Origin: Meandrina meandrites
Lineage: Eukaryota; Cnidaria; Anthozoa; Scleractinia; Meandrinidae
DNA: 64,000 nt
NCBI GenBank assembly: GCA_963693305.1
Contig: OY855914.1
Coordinates: forward strand, 12,772,903 to 12,836,902
Direction of reading: 5' to 3'
In this document: positions 11,970-23,201 of the stretch, piece after piece
Position numbering within the stretch: the first letter of the stretch is position 1
How the letters are laid out: each line of letters begins with the position of its first letter
The notes under the pieces: model-generated
The model's input: only the letters and a program-made list of their open reading frames with translations
Told to the model about the DNA's origin: nothing
The model's database searches: none
Translations under genes and position numbers: made by a program

Positions 11970-12518
11970 CTAGTTATTGTGACCTTCCGTTATAGTTTCG
12001 CTCTCACGAGTATATCTCTTAAAGATTTTCCTTTTTTTATGTGAGATAATTGGGGGTTCTTTGAATATTTCTCTAAGCAATGGTTGGTTTTGAATTAAAT
12101 GCCATTTGCTCATTAAGATGTTTTTGAGGTTAGGTAACGCCGGGTGGTACGTTGTTACAAAAGGCATAATTTTCTTTCGCACTTTCTCGTTATGTTGTAA
12201 AGCCGACTTCCGTTCAGTGAATTTAACCTCGGAGGTTATTTTCTCAATGAGATTGTGGGGGTAGCCTCTAGCTCGAAGGCGTGTTTTAAAAATGGTTATA
12301 TTCTTATCGAATGATTTTTCTGATGAGTTAGTTCTTAGAAGTCGCAGGGCTTCACCTTTTATGAGTCCTTTTCTGACCCCTGCTGGGTGGCATGAAGAAA
12401 AGTGTGTGTACTGGAAAGTCTCTGTAGGTTTAAAGTGAGTGCGGATGTCTAGTATTCCTTGGTTGTGGAATCTCTCGCCTTTGTAGACGGTTGAAGACAC
12501 ACATGGACAAGGGCACAT
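11970..12518 (-). pseudogene. Penelope-like reverse transcriptase, C-terminal fragment
   Basis: An open frame of 182 codons carries the region after the polymerase core of Penelope-like reverse transcriptases: [40 protein letters not shown], then a thumb/linker segment with PFVTTYHPALPNL and KWHLI. The conserved RT catalytic motifs and the GIY-YIG endonuclease are missing, so it cannot act alone. The final codons are shifted relative to the mirrored copy near 12966-13004, showing decay. Codons before about GERFHNQG are probably unrelated sequence. Confidence 0.75.
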
Positions 12519-12960
12519 GCCCGAAAGACTTGCGCTATGTCACAAAGGCAAATATTTTCCCTGATGAGGAGTTTAAGAGTGCTATAAGCTCTCAGAAAAG
12601 AAGCCGAACGGAAGTTCATAGGCGCTCTCACTAGATTTCACTATCGCCGTGTCGAACGCAACCAGGACAAGTTGCGCAGAGCTAAATCATTCAGCCATTT
12701 CTTGACTTCAAGCAAGAAATGTTTCCTGTGATCACAATATGCGACGGCCATTTTTTTTACCCGATACCACCTTGCACGCTTTCTGAAAAATTACCCGAGA
12801 CGACCGTGCGTGAAAAGTTTCGTCAAATCGAGAACGCTTCACCAATACAAACACATTTCTTACTTTTTTAACAATATTGTTTGTCCTTGTATGTATACAC
12901 CGGGGAATCCTAGGGTGCCTCCTCGGGTTTTGGCCTCTGGGCCAAAACCCTGCGGGGGCA
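12519..12960. other. Inner part of the Penelope-like insertion
   Basis: Sequence between the RT fragment and the right inverted arm. It includes a plus-strand fragment reading like part of another element frame (about 12535-12690) and a small hairpin around 'cctcgggttttggc' and 'gggccaaaaccctgc' (12921-12956). No intact gene. Confidence 0.4.
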
Positions 12961-13199
12961 AACAAAAAAGGAAAAGAGATATACTCGTGAGAGCGAAACT
13001 ATAACGAGAGTTCAAAATACCTAGAGGTCACTTGTCACGCCACGAGCTTATGAGTCGTGTTTGGCCTGTCAACACTTTACTTCATTTACGATAATTGAGT
13101 GATCTAGGAATACTGAAATTTAGCATTTAGGTCATTAACTATTTCTTTCTGCGTTTGTTGGAGTTAACGTTGAGACAATTTAATTGAGAATAAATTAAG

Positions 13200-13450
13200 A
13201 GAGAAAAATCCACCTTTTACAAATCCGTCTTTTACAAATCCACCTTTTACAAATCCGTCTTTTACAAATCCACCTTTTACAAATCCGTCTTTTACAAATC
13301 CACCTTTTACAAATCCATGTTTTACAAATCCACCTTTTACAAATCCATGTTTTACAAATCCACCTTTTACAAATCCAGTCCATGTTTTACAAATCCACCT
13401 TTTACAAATCCAGTCCATGTTTTACAAATCCACTCCACTCCACTCCATGT
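13200..13450 (+). repeat. Tandem 15-mer array, right arm
   Basis: About 15 copies of a 15-base unit (TTTACAAATCCACCT with CGTCT, CATGT and CAGTC variants) run to four ACTCC units. Long open frames here, with recurring GFVK or WICK peptides, are produced by the repeat and are not genes. Confidence 0.92.
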
Positions 13451-13472
13451 TTTACAATATGCCTTCGAGTTG

Positions 13473-14430
13473 ATCTAACTTACTCTGGTACACCACCATG
13501 AAGTCCTTTACTTCTTAAAATTGTCGGCTGGCATATCAATTACAGAAGTATTTTTTTGTTTCAAAAAAATAAATGTTTAAACTGAGTGTTGTTTATATTT
13601 GAAATTAGGTGCCCACGGCTATATCTGTTTCTTTTTTTTTTTCAGAGCACACAACATTGCAATATACAGACTTAAAACTCTATGTTAATTTATTATTAAC
13701 TATTACTGATTATTTTTATTTATCATTATTAATTTATATTTAAAATTAAGTGCCCACAGCAACTTCTGTTTCAGAGCACACAATGTTGCAATATACAGAC
13801 TTAAAAGTCTGTATAATATTTAACAATCATTCACCGAAGTGGAGGCGAATAGTGGTGGATATTTACCGAGCCGCAAAGCAAGTTGAATAACTAGCAGACA
13901 AAAACATTACTGGTACTTTCGGTACCCAAAGAGATGCATGAAGCCATTTTGTTTCTCTTTGGCTGCTCGCAATGTTGCAATATACAGACTTCAAAGTCTG
14001 TATAATATTATTTATTACTGATTATTTTTCCTTATCATTATAATAATTACAAATTATATCAAGTGTGTGGGTGCGTGAGCCTATTCAGAGCCAGTGTGAG
14101 CAAACACTGAAACAAATAGTTTGATTCTGTAGTATGAAGCAGCTACAATCTTGGACAAGACTAGTTGAAACAAATGCATTTTGCATATATTTTTCGCGAA
14201 TGTCTTGACTTGCAAGCAGGTGAGAAGTATTTTATCCCCCTCTCTCCTACTCAATGTTGTTTCATGGATTTTGCAGGTAAACATACTTTGTTTGCACAAC
14301 ACAACAGCATTGACAACATTGAAATGGGTGAGGGCTGAAAAGCTGATCTTTGGTTCCTAAATTGGTGGAAAGCTTGCCAAGTATTTCATCAGCTTTGTCC
14401 AAGATTGTAAAAGTATTGCTACTCCCCTCC
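13473..14430. repeat. Intergenic with recurrent small palindromes
   Basis: Three related units each contain 'gcaatatacagactt' followed by its near mirror 'aagtctgtata' (about 13658, 13789 and 13979). Two are preceded by 'gtgcccac' and 'ctgtttc' blocks, so a short unit has been duplicated. No gene is seen. Confidence 0.6.
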
Positions 14431-14618
14431 TACCCTGGGTGCCAGAGGGTTTTTGTTTGTTTTGTGGCAACAGTGGGCGGCGAAGCCGCAATCGTGAACG
14501 AGCGAAAAATACTAAATACTAAAAACTAAATACTTTTTTCGCTTGTTCACGATCGCGGCTTCGCCGCTCACTGTCACCACAAAACAAAACAAAAAAAAAC
14601 CCTCTGGCACCCAGGGTA
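14431..14618. mobile_element. Hairpin MITE with exact 9-bp target duplication
   Basis: This 188-base near-perfect hairpin starts TACCCTGGGTGCCAGAGGG and ends with its reverse complement. It is flanked on both sides by CTCCCCTCC (14422-14430 and 14619-14627). A 9-base duplication is typical of Mutator-like (MULE) elements. The loop is a short 'aaatactaaa' repeat. No coding. Confidence 0.92.
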
Positions 14619-16879
14619 CTCCCCTCCCCGGCCCTGTCCCCTGGATGAAGGCTAGGCCATTCTATTTAATTCAATCATAAATTCGCAGAGATAGAGATAT
14701 TTGGCTGTGATGATGCAAACTTGATCGATATCGGAAGGAATTAAAATATTGTGCAATGGAAATATTTTGAGCAGTTAGTTTTCAGGTCATCGCGTCATCT
14801 TATTGAATAAATGCTCTTAAAAAATATTCAGCATTAGTTAATACATACTGTGCACTCTAGTTGTAAACATTTTGTAGATTGCAAGGTTTTTAACACACAT
14901 GGAAAGTCATATGGCTCCCAGGGGTGTACTCTGGTGATGGGGAGAAGCAAACGGAGTCATTACCCCCTCCCCCACCCCCCCCCCCAAAAAAATCCCTTAG
15001 ACTTGAAGCAAAACCCAAAAATTCCCTGAACCAAAATAAATCCCTGTCCCTCCCCCCCCCCCCAAAAAAAAAAAATCCTATGTTGAATTTTTGAACAGTC
15101 AAAATACTAAAATACTTAGGAAAAACTTCAAGGATAAACAAAAACCAACAGTACAAATGGCTTCCCATTTTTTTTATCTCCAATCAATCTACCCCCAAAA
15201 ATACTATCCTAAAAATAATTTTCTTGCCCAAATAAATCCCTAAATTGCAAATTTCAAAACAAAATTAATACTACTTATTATTTTTCAACAAATTGCCACG
15301 ATGCCCAAATACAGGTCAAGGCATCCATCTGTCATTGGTATATAACAGCTATTCTACGATACATGTACGTTGCCAAGATTAATATAAAGTATCACAAAAC
15401 ACTGCATAGCCACATTTTGTTAGCTGTTAAATACTTTTCACTGACAATTTTTTTGCATAATGTGTGGTTCCAAAAAATTATCGATACCTCTCCCAAGGAT
15501 GGTTCTTTGCTTTGGACCCTCCCACCCCCTGGAATTTCCAGTTTAGCTTCATACTTTCTTTTAAAAACTTGGTTTATTGACTTCCCCTTTGGAATTTCCA
15601 GTGACCATCCCTGGGGTGGGTATGGATATTTTCTGGAACCACACAATCATACAATTATCCTGCTCAATCTCTTGGAATATGCCATCTGATTTTAGCAAAC
15701 TCGGTCTACAGCCTCATATATTGGCTAAGAATTAGGTGATATTCCACACAAATTTGCAGGGCAATAAATATTTATTCAATATTTATGCTACATGTGCCAC
15801 TGGACGATCCCATTTCTTACCTTCCAAGTCTGTGATGGGTTTCCATTGAATTGTTAATCTGATATGGGTTCTCTGAATAAAGAAAATAGGGTCAAATTTA
15901 CATCTTTCTGCTTATCTAAATCAGGCTGTTTTAAAATGTGCAAAAATAAATAGTGTATGTTCTGGTATTGTCATGTACAAGTGGATTAAAAAAAACATTC
16001 TCTTTACTTCAGGTCAGAGATGGGGCATATACACTTCTGTCTGAGAGGGAGTAGTAAACTTGAGCTGTTTTCGGCTCCAAGTCCCTAGCAGAAAACTTCT
16101 ACCCAATATAGCCCTTAGTGATAGCTCCCCTACAGACACAAAATATCTCCTTCAGAACATTTGGAAAGAAACTGCATGAATGCAACCAGCCACAGTTGGC
16201 TTGGAGGAAAAAAGGGGGATGGGGGAAAGGAAGTCTACATGAGAAGGGGCCAGGGTAAGTGGGATAAATTATTTCTCAAAGTGATGGTTACCATATTGGA
16301 ACAATTTGGGATAACTGGCAAGAGAATCTCAGCACAAAGAGCAGGGCTTGGAACCATAAAAGTATGGGGAACAGTAAGTTCAATTTGTCTCATTTCTTCT
16401 CTCCCCCCCCCCCCCCCCCCCTTGAATATGCCCCCTATAACAACTCAGACAACATGCTGGACATTTTTTTCCAGCTAATCGAATTATTTCCAGGATCATA
16501 AACAATAAAAAAAAGAATATGCCCCAAGGGTCAACCTGAGGTATTGTGAAAAGCGTGAAGTAATATTTAACACTTTCCCATGGAAATGTAGGGAGATTTT
16601 ATGTGGCAAAGTCCCCTGTTTACATTATTTTCCTTTATGGGAAAATCCCTTATAAAAACCCCTTCATGTGCAAAAACCTCTCATGTATCGCTTACCTTTA
16701 TATCATGACATATAAAGAATAATGGTCAATGATGCGTGGAGCAAGATTCTTGAATGCAGCCGGCAAGGTTTTTTTCAAATTTCGCGGAAAGACCCGCCAA
16801 ACTCCGCAAATTGTCCGCAGAATTAGTTGCCAGGCCTTCACATTGAGCCCACAGTAAAACCGCTGTCAGGGTGTTCAAG
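14619..16879. other. Gene-free stretch upstream of LAGE3
   Basis: Holds C-rich and A-rich tracts (about 14965-15075), one MITE (15461-15645), and a possible weak inverted pair 'tggggcatat'/'atatgcccca' near 16022 and 16520 around a 20-base C run at 16403-16422. The last 150 bases are the likely LAGE3 promoter and 5' untranslated region. No exon is recognised. Confidence 0.5.
15461..15645. mobile_element. MITE with TGTGTGGTTCCA ends
   Basis: Starts TGTGTGGTTCCAAAAAAT and ends ATTTTCTGGAACCACACA, 185 bases. Internal 'tggaatttccagt' occurs twice. A minus-strand frame across it (CGSRKYPYPPQGWSLEIPKG) is element sequence that tends to be mistaken for a protein. Confidence 0.82.
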
Positions 16880-17409
16880 ATGGCGGACGGGGATGACTTG
16901 AAGTTGTGAGTTTGTGTAGCTTTTTATCTGTAATGTCTTCGTTACATACGGTTTGATGTTTGACGTTTGTTTCTTGACGTTTTAGGGAAATTACTGTGCC
17001 TTTTACCACGGAATCTGAAGCGCAAATTGCGTACAATTCCCTTTCTGTGGACCCAGAACCGAAACGAGGAGGAGCAAAGAAACAGCTGACTGTTAAAGGA
17101 AATGTGTTACATGCGTAAGTGTATCGAAGTGTCACATGTTTTCTATTCGTGCTCCTAAAAATATTGTGCATTAGGCACCATGCCATGTATATTACTGGGT
17201 AAGATTTGCCCCCATGCTTACCGTATTTTCTCAATTAAACGCCCCCGGCGTTTATTTCAAAATTGGCCTTGTGGACCCGGCGTTAATTTGAAGCCGGCGT
17301 TTATACGGGGCCCGGCGTTTATTTTTTGAATGCAATTTTCTGAGTCTTTGAGGATGATTATTACCAAAAGATATTACAAAACTGTAAACTTCATTATGAG
17401 CTGAATAAA

Positions 17410-17451
<42 letters not shown>

Positions 17452-19042
17452 GAAATGGTACGATTTCTGTTTGTTTCGAAGATCATCAAAGATCAACACC
17501 CACAGTCACCCGGGAGCACATGAGTAACAGTCATTGACATTGACTTTGTTTTGTTTGAACATTGACATTCAGTATGAAGTTATTTCTCTTTATTCCCATG
17601 CAATAAAGGCTGATAGTGACTATACCCTACATGTTTACTAGTTTCTGGCATCAAGAGATAACGTCCGAAAAAAATTGCATAGGATTGGTTCGATTTTGTT
17701 CGATTGGTTCGAAAATCAAACTCACAGCAAAATAGATGTTCGATTGCCGAACCCAATCAAACACCAATCATTCGATTGAGTTCGATTGGATTTCTGTTCG
17801 GTTTTGTTCGATTAGATATGCCAGAATAAATGTCGGAGACATCCCAATCAAGTTCTCTTCCAGTCTTTCCTTCTCTTGTTAAACACGGTGGCTAAAGTGA
17901 GACAGGAATCCTACCAAGCCAACAACTTGGAACAAGGCAGCCTTGAAGTCCCTACTCTGTATTAGAAACATGATGTTGTTTCTATGGTTTTATCGGGTCA
18001 TTTAATCGTGGATATCAACGAGCTGATACTAAAAGAACAGTATTTTTATCAATGTTAAGCTTCAGTACTGTTCAAAATTAGAAGAAAAAAATGTTGCAGC
18101 CAAAGTAGTAGTGCACAACCCTCTAGTCTTGCTATAGCAATGCTATAACAAAAAGCAAAATAAACAACAAAATCAGTGTTTTATAATTTCGGTTACCGGT
18201 AACTGCATTAAGAAAGAAAAGTAAGAATAAAATGCAGAGTAAGCAAGAACACCAATCTTATATTATTTACTAGATTTAACGTCACCGAATTTGTTTGAAA
18301 CAAATACTCCACCAGGGACTTCTTGGAATTAGTATCGATTTTCTCAATCGATAACAATCATAATTTTTTTCTGACTTAGATTGTTATTGGTTACCAATTT
18401 CAATTGATATCAATACAATTTTGTATCGACTGATTTCCAATATCGGTTTCTATGGATTGACTACGCCAGGACTAAATATACACACATCCTGAACATGCCA
18501 GCTGCAATCATTAAACTGTGGCATGGGTAGCAGGAAGTTTCACTCCAAATTGAGTCCGCACCCACCATTCAAAGTACACTTACTGCATTCGCTCTCAAGA
18601 CCGAATTCACTCCAAATGTAGACCTAGAATATTTCTCGTTCTTTAAGTGTGAGAAATTTGTGACAATGTTGGTGATGGGAGCAAACTCAAAAACAGTAGT
18701 GAGTGAACGAGGTAAACTGCATGCATTATTCTTATAATGTACAGGAAAGCGGTAAATGAGTTGCCTTCTTTTTTTCATTTCAATCAATTTTGATTTGTAA
18801 GCAAACAAGTAGTTTCTTTGACACAAACCAACATTTAAGTATCAAAGTAGTGGCTACAGACTAGAGTATAAAGCAGATCTCTTGTAAATGTATGTTGGTT
18901 TTAAGACACTTCTTTTCTTTTTTTCAGAACAATTCAATCTTCTGAAGCCAAGACATTGCGAGTCTGTGCAAATGCATTCCTTGACCATTTAACTTTGGTA
19001 ACAGAAACAATTGAAGCATTTGGACCTCCTCTGGAAGGGTGA
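16880..19042 (+). CDS. LAGE3: LAGE3/Pcc1, KEOPS complex subunit (3 exons)
   Basis: Small Pcc1-family subunit of the KEOPS/EKC complex, which makes the universal t6A37 modification of tRNA; Pcc1 dimerises and contacts the Kae1/OSGEP catalytic subunit. Exons are 16880-16905, 16986-17114 and 18928-19042, joined by GTGAGT...TAG and GTAAGT...CAG introns, giving exactly 89 residues. Exon 1 starts at the ATG in an 'aagatggcgga' context. Exon 2 carries EITVPFTTESEAQIAYNSL and exon 3 the family's C-terminal helix with TLRVCANAFLDHLTLVTETI and a closing FGPP. Length fits the family core. A possible AATAAA lies at 19449-19454. Intron 2 (1.8 kb) contains repeats. The gene converges on G6PD. Confidence 0.93.
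17219..17335 (+). mobile_element. Fragment of a TACCGTA-ended element
   Basis: Within LAGE3 intron 2, 'taccgtattttctcaatt' followed by 'aaacgcccccggcgttt' resembles one end of the TACCGTA family seen at 2029 and 34820. No matching right end is visible, so it is probably truncated. Confidence 0.45.
17410..17451 (+). repeat. (TTA)n microsatellite
   Basis: Fourteen consecutive TTA units inside LAGE3 intron 2. Confidence 0.97.
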
Positions 19043-22000
19043 ATACAAACTGAGAACCACCTGTCCTGAAACAGATCAGCACCCAGCCCTTGTTACCTTT
19101 GCGTGGTTTCTCATGTTCAGGATTGTTTGGAATGAGTTGCACTTGATGACAGTGTGTTGTGACACTCTACTGAAAAAGAAAATTAACCCAGCCTCCAAGC
19201 TAAAAGTTCTCTTATGTACTAGCTAACAAACTTTGCATAAATTAAACTGCCATTTCTCCACTGACAGAACGTTTTAATACCTAGCAGAATAAGCTTACAA
19301 AACCAAATTTTTGCACTAAGAAAGTTTTTTATATGATCCGGGATGCACTGAATTTATATTAGCTGTCCTGTATGCTTACTGTACTTATCCTCCTCATGCC
19401 CTGAAGGATGCTTGAGGCCTGTGTGCTTACATTCATCATAATTAGATGAATAAATAATACGAATCTGGTCCAATCTTGAATTAAGAAAGGTGACACTGCA
19501 TCCACAGGACACTGAGTCCTAGGCACACATGAAAACTGCTACTTCAATGAAGAGTACAATACATCTTTCAGGAAAGGGAATCATCAAGCATCCCATTCTT
19601 AGGGATTCCGCGAACCTGTCATAAAATTCAAGCACTTTCCCAACCTCAATGGGAGAGGAGAGACCCTGGGAACAAGGCTGAGACTTTCCTGAAGAGAACT
19701 TTTGGCAAAAATTTAAGTAATTTTCAAGGGTATTATAGAAGGTTATGCAACGTTCAAGTTCATGAATGCTGGGCATACAGACTATTAATAATAGCAATAA
19801 ACACATTAAATGTCATTTTTATTGTGCTGTGATTTTCTACCTTGTAAAGGTGTTCATTACGTTAATATGTTAACATGATTTAAACCTGCAACATGGTAAC
19901 CACATAAAAAAACAACGCTAAATGTTTGTAGTAAAAATAATTAACAAGCCATTGCAATACTGTGCAAGTAGACTGGCTAAACTTCAGACAAATTGCTTTA
20001 AGCAAACTCTTTTTCTATGTGTTGTAATTATTGAAATGTAGCTATATCCCTAATTGGAAACTATTCTTTAACAATTTATTACTGTTGTTCTTAAATATCA
20101 TACCTAATTCGTAGCATAACTTTGTATTATTTTATGTCTATATGCTACAATACACAACAGCAGCATTAACTTTTCTAACTCTCTACATTATAGAACTAAG
20201 TGTATTATTTAGTCTACTTTGGATACTTAAGAAAGAACCAATAAATAGTGGTCAATCTTTGTAAATATGCACCTACATAACAACAGAAATGATCACTGAA
20301 CAAAAATTTACAAGTGAATGCCATTACTCATGTAGTGGTCCCAAGTCAAATTTCTCAGAAAAAGAATTTTCTGAGCCCCCAATGCGAGTCGAACCCATGA
20401 CCTTCCAGATGGAGGTGAGACGCAGTATATGACCTCACTAACCACGAGTCTCCCAAAGCTCAGTGGTTACAGTGTCCAACTGGTATCTGGAAGATCATGG
20501 GTTAAAATCCTGTTTATCCAGGTCACCATTCAAATTGTCATTACTCATGCTGATGCAGGTCTAAAACAATAAGGTCTTGTTTTAGTTTCATTTTGCTAAT
20601 GGAAGATAAAAACAAATCCTACATTCCTATTTTGCATAATGCAAAAAAGTCGTAAAAAGGAGTGTACTGATTGACACAACAACACTGTCACCATACACAA
20701 TAACTGCACAACTTGTATTAAGAATCCATCATTCGATCATGCTTGAAAAATAAAATTTTATCAATTCTGGCTTGATAAGACAACTTGTAAAAAATGTGCA
20801 AATGACGCCATATACCAAGCTCAAAATATATATTCTCCTAACGATTGTCATGTGTTTCTATTATTAAAGTTCTGAGAAGTTGGTGGTCCAACATGCCAGT
20901 TGCTGATTATTGACTCCCTTTCTTCTCATCGCTTTTGTGTTTGACAGTGTATTGATATCGAGTTTACATAAATGAAAGTATTATACGTATACTGATCGAT
21001 ATACTTCACAAGTGTTGTGTTACCCCAGCATCTCTAAGCTATTAATACTATATCAGTGATATTAATGCATGACCATTTAAAAAATAAAATTCTAGACAAC
21101 AGCCAGGTATTTTTCTTAAAGGTGGCCAACACTCTCCACTTGTTTCAATTAGAAAGGAGGAGTGACTGTTAACAATCTTTACATAATTATTATTGTCTTC
21201 GAACATGAAAAACATGATTGTGAATCTCATCCAGATAATGAATGCCATGCATGCGATTTGAACATTTGAAAGAGGAGTGTTGCAATCAGGCTTCAATCAC
21301 TGTAAAAAATAATATAACAAGATTCAGATTGAAGAAGTTCTTAAATATGCCTTATTAATGATTTTTAATTAGCGGAAAATGGGCAGGGCACAAGAGTATA
21401 ACAACTTTGAATTAATTATATATAAGGCAAACCAGGAATTTTTGAATGAATCAAAGCCAGATGGAGAAAGCAAAATGGCAATAACAAACCAGACAGAAGC
21501 CCCCCATCCCACTGCCAAAAAAACCCATTCAAGTCAGCTTGGGGGGAGGGGGCCTTGGGATTTGCGGTTTTGGTCATCTTTTAGATCAGTTCTCGCACCA
21601 AAAAAAAACTGCGGTTTTTCAGTTTTGTCCTCTGTTGCAGTTTGCAGGTTTTCCTTTTTTTAGCATTTGGTTTTCGGTTTTCGCCAAATATACTAGCAGT
21701 TTTTTCGGATTTGGTAATCATTGTGGTTTTGGGTTTTTCCCATTTGGTTTCTGGTTTCTCAATTGTGCACTCCAACCATGTCCCAAGACACTGTTAAGGC
21801 GTTACAGTAAACCTCTTGATGGTTTTAAGTTCAAAACACAAGTTTAAAAAAGCATAATTTAGCTCGTTACTGATGAGAAAAGAAAACAAATGTCTAAAAC
21901 CCCTTTTCTCCAAAAATCTTCACATGTATATGGGCTAAGGTTTGGGATTTTGTGTGCGGTTTTCTGTTTTGATTGGAATTTATTGCGGTTTTGCATTTTT

Positions 22001-22361
22001 GTGTGGTTTTGCGGTTTCTACTAGGTGCCAATGCCCTCTCATTTTTAGTCCAAGGTTGAATTATAATCAGTATAGAGTAGGAGAATATTTGTCACTTGTT
22101 TTTGAGCAAATTGAGCAGGTATATACGTAGTTGCATGAATACTATCTAGAAGCTGTAAATGTCTAATCATAAGATATGGTTGTTGCAAATTGTTTAGGGA
22201 GTGGGTTGGATGATGACTTCACAGCATTCCAGGCTGATACCTCAGTTAAAGGTTACTTACCCAGAGCTGACATAATTCATAATCCAACTCAGTTACCTCA
22301 AACAGAAATCATTGCAAAACCAAGTTTTGGTTGATGCAAGATTAACTCTATTCACACTGAT
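19043..22361. other. LAGE3 3' flank and intergenic sequence
   Basis: No exon recognised. It contains an inverted pair of tRNA-like SINE heads (20372-20520). From about 21540 to 22025 there is a low-complexity stretch of recurring 'gcggttttgg' and 'tttcggtttt' motifs. Frames here are products of that composition. Confidence 0.5.
20372..20520. repeat. Two tRNA-derived SINE heads, head to head
   Basis: On plus (about 20455-20520), 'gctcagtggttacagtg' resembles an A box and 'gggttaaaatcc' a decayed B box. On minus (about 20450 down to 20372), 'actcgtggttagtgagg' and 'gggttcgactc' form the same pair. Both share a 'tggaag.tcatggg' stretch, so two copies of one tRNA-like promoter sit in opposite orientation. 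Degraded; not functional tRNA genes. Confidence 0.55.
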
Positions 22362-22758
22362 CGAGGGGGACGTTGAGGTTTGCAGCATTGCAGTATTGGC
22401 CAATTTTTCATGCGGTATTTCGGTAATTTTAATCCTGAATTGCATTATTGCGGTATTCTCCAATGCATTTTCTTTTGAGTTTTTGTCGACGATAGTCCGT
22501 ACAAAAACATATCCTTCACTTTTTTCCTACATATACCATTTTTAACCGTTTCTGGTCATTGTGGAAGCATCTTGAAACCGCCTTATTTTGTGTTACATTT
22601 AATCTGCAATTTAAAGCCGTTTTATCGTTTATTTCTGTCCTCATGTCAACAAATCTGCCAGAAATTACGGTATTTTCCTAATTTTTTTTGCGGTATTGCA
22701 ATATTTACCAAATATTTTCACGGTAATGCAGTGTTCAGCAACCCCCAACGTCCCCCTC
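22362..22758. mobile_element. MITE with GAGGGGGACGTTG ends
   Basis: Terminal inverted repeats GAGGGGGACGTTG and CAACGTCCCCCTC enclose about 400 bases of drifting 'gcggtatt' repeats. Flanks CACACTGAT (22353-22361) and CACACTGTA (22759-22767) look like a slightly decayed target duplication. Confidence 0.75.
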
Positions 22759-23201
22759 CACACTGTATGCTAATTATCTCAGGTATAAATACTACCAGTG
22801 TAACATCCTTGTGAAAAGACATGACTCTGTTTTAGAGTTAAAATATTGTACTTCAAAATTAATCACGCAATAAAAACAACAATCGCACATCTGTGGGCCG
22901 TCGATGGGCAGCTACACATATTTTCCATTTGAGACAAATACAATTGCCAGGGGAGGGAGTGAGGCAAACGATACCACACACGAGATTACAACATAATGAA
23001 ATGAAATGCGATTCCTAGTTATGTACAATACATGCTATCATTAACTTGTATTAACTATTAATACCACTTAAATGTTGCATCAGCCAAAACTTGGTAGTGC
23101 AATGATTTCTGATCTTGAGCTCGCCTTTTTCTTAACTATTTTCAAAATTATTGGATGGTTTTGGATTTAAGCCTTACCTTGTTTTTAAAGAAGTTTAATA
23201 T

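Larger units (their letters stand above)
11667..13460 (-). mobile_element. Penelope-like fold-back insertion
   Basis: A 1.8-kb insertion bounded by a 12-base target duplication GCCTTCGAGTTG (11655-11666 and 13461-13472). Its two ends are long inverted arms: each begins ATATTGTAAAACATGG, runs through GGAGT copies and a 15-base tandem repeat, and continues into shared sequence (about 11820-12025 mirrored at 12975-13200). The centre holds the C-terminal part of a Penelope-like reverse transcriptase on the minus strand, and the mirrored right arm keeps the frame end KRDILVRAKL. Penelope elements use terminal repeats that can sit in inverted orientation and make variable target duplications, which fits. 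The copy is truncated and inactive. Confidence 0.8.

Noticed and set aside
13035..13080. Hammerhead-ribozyme-like core (CTTATGAGTC) in the Penelope-like arm
   Set aside because: One mismatch in the CTGATGA box and no properly placed GAAA, so no minimal hammerhead fold can be supported by eye.
13164..13418. Open frames with repeated GFVK / WICK peptides
   Set aside because: They are produced by the 15-base tandem array, which stays open in several frames because the unit length is a multiple of three.
15392..15646. Minus-strand frame starting MCGSRKYPYPP
   Set aside because: It lies almost exactly over a MITE and uses its inverted ends; it is element sequence, not a host gene.
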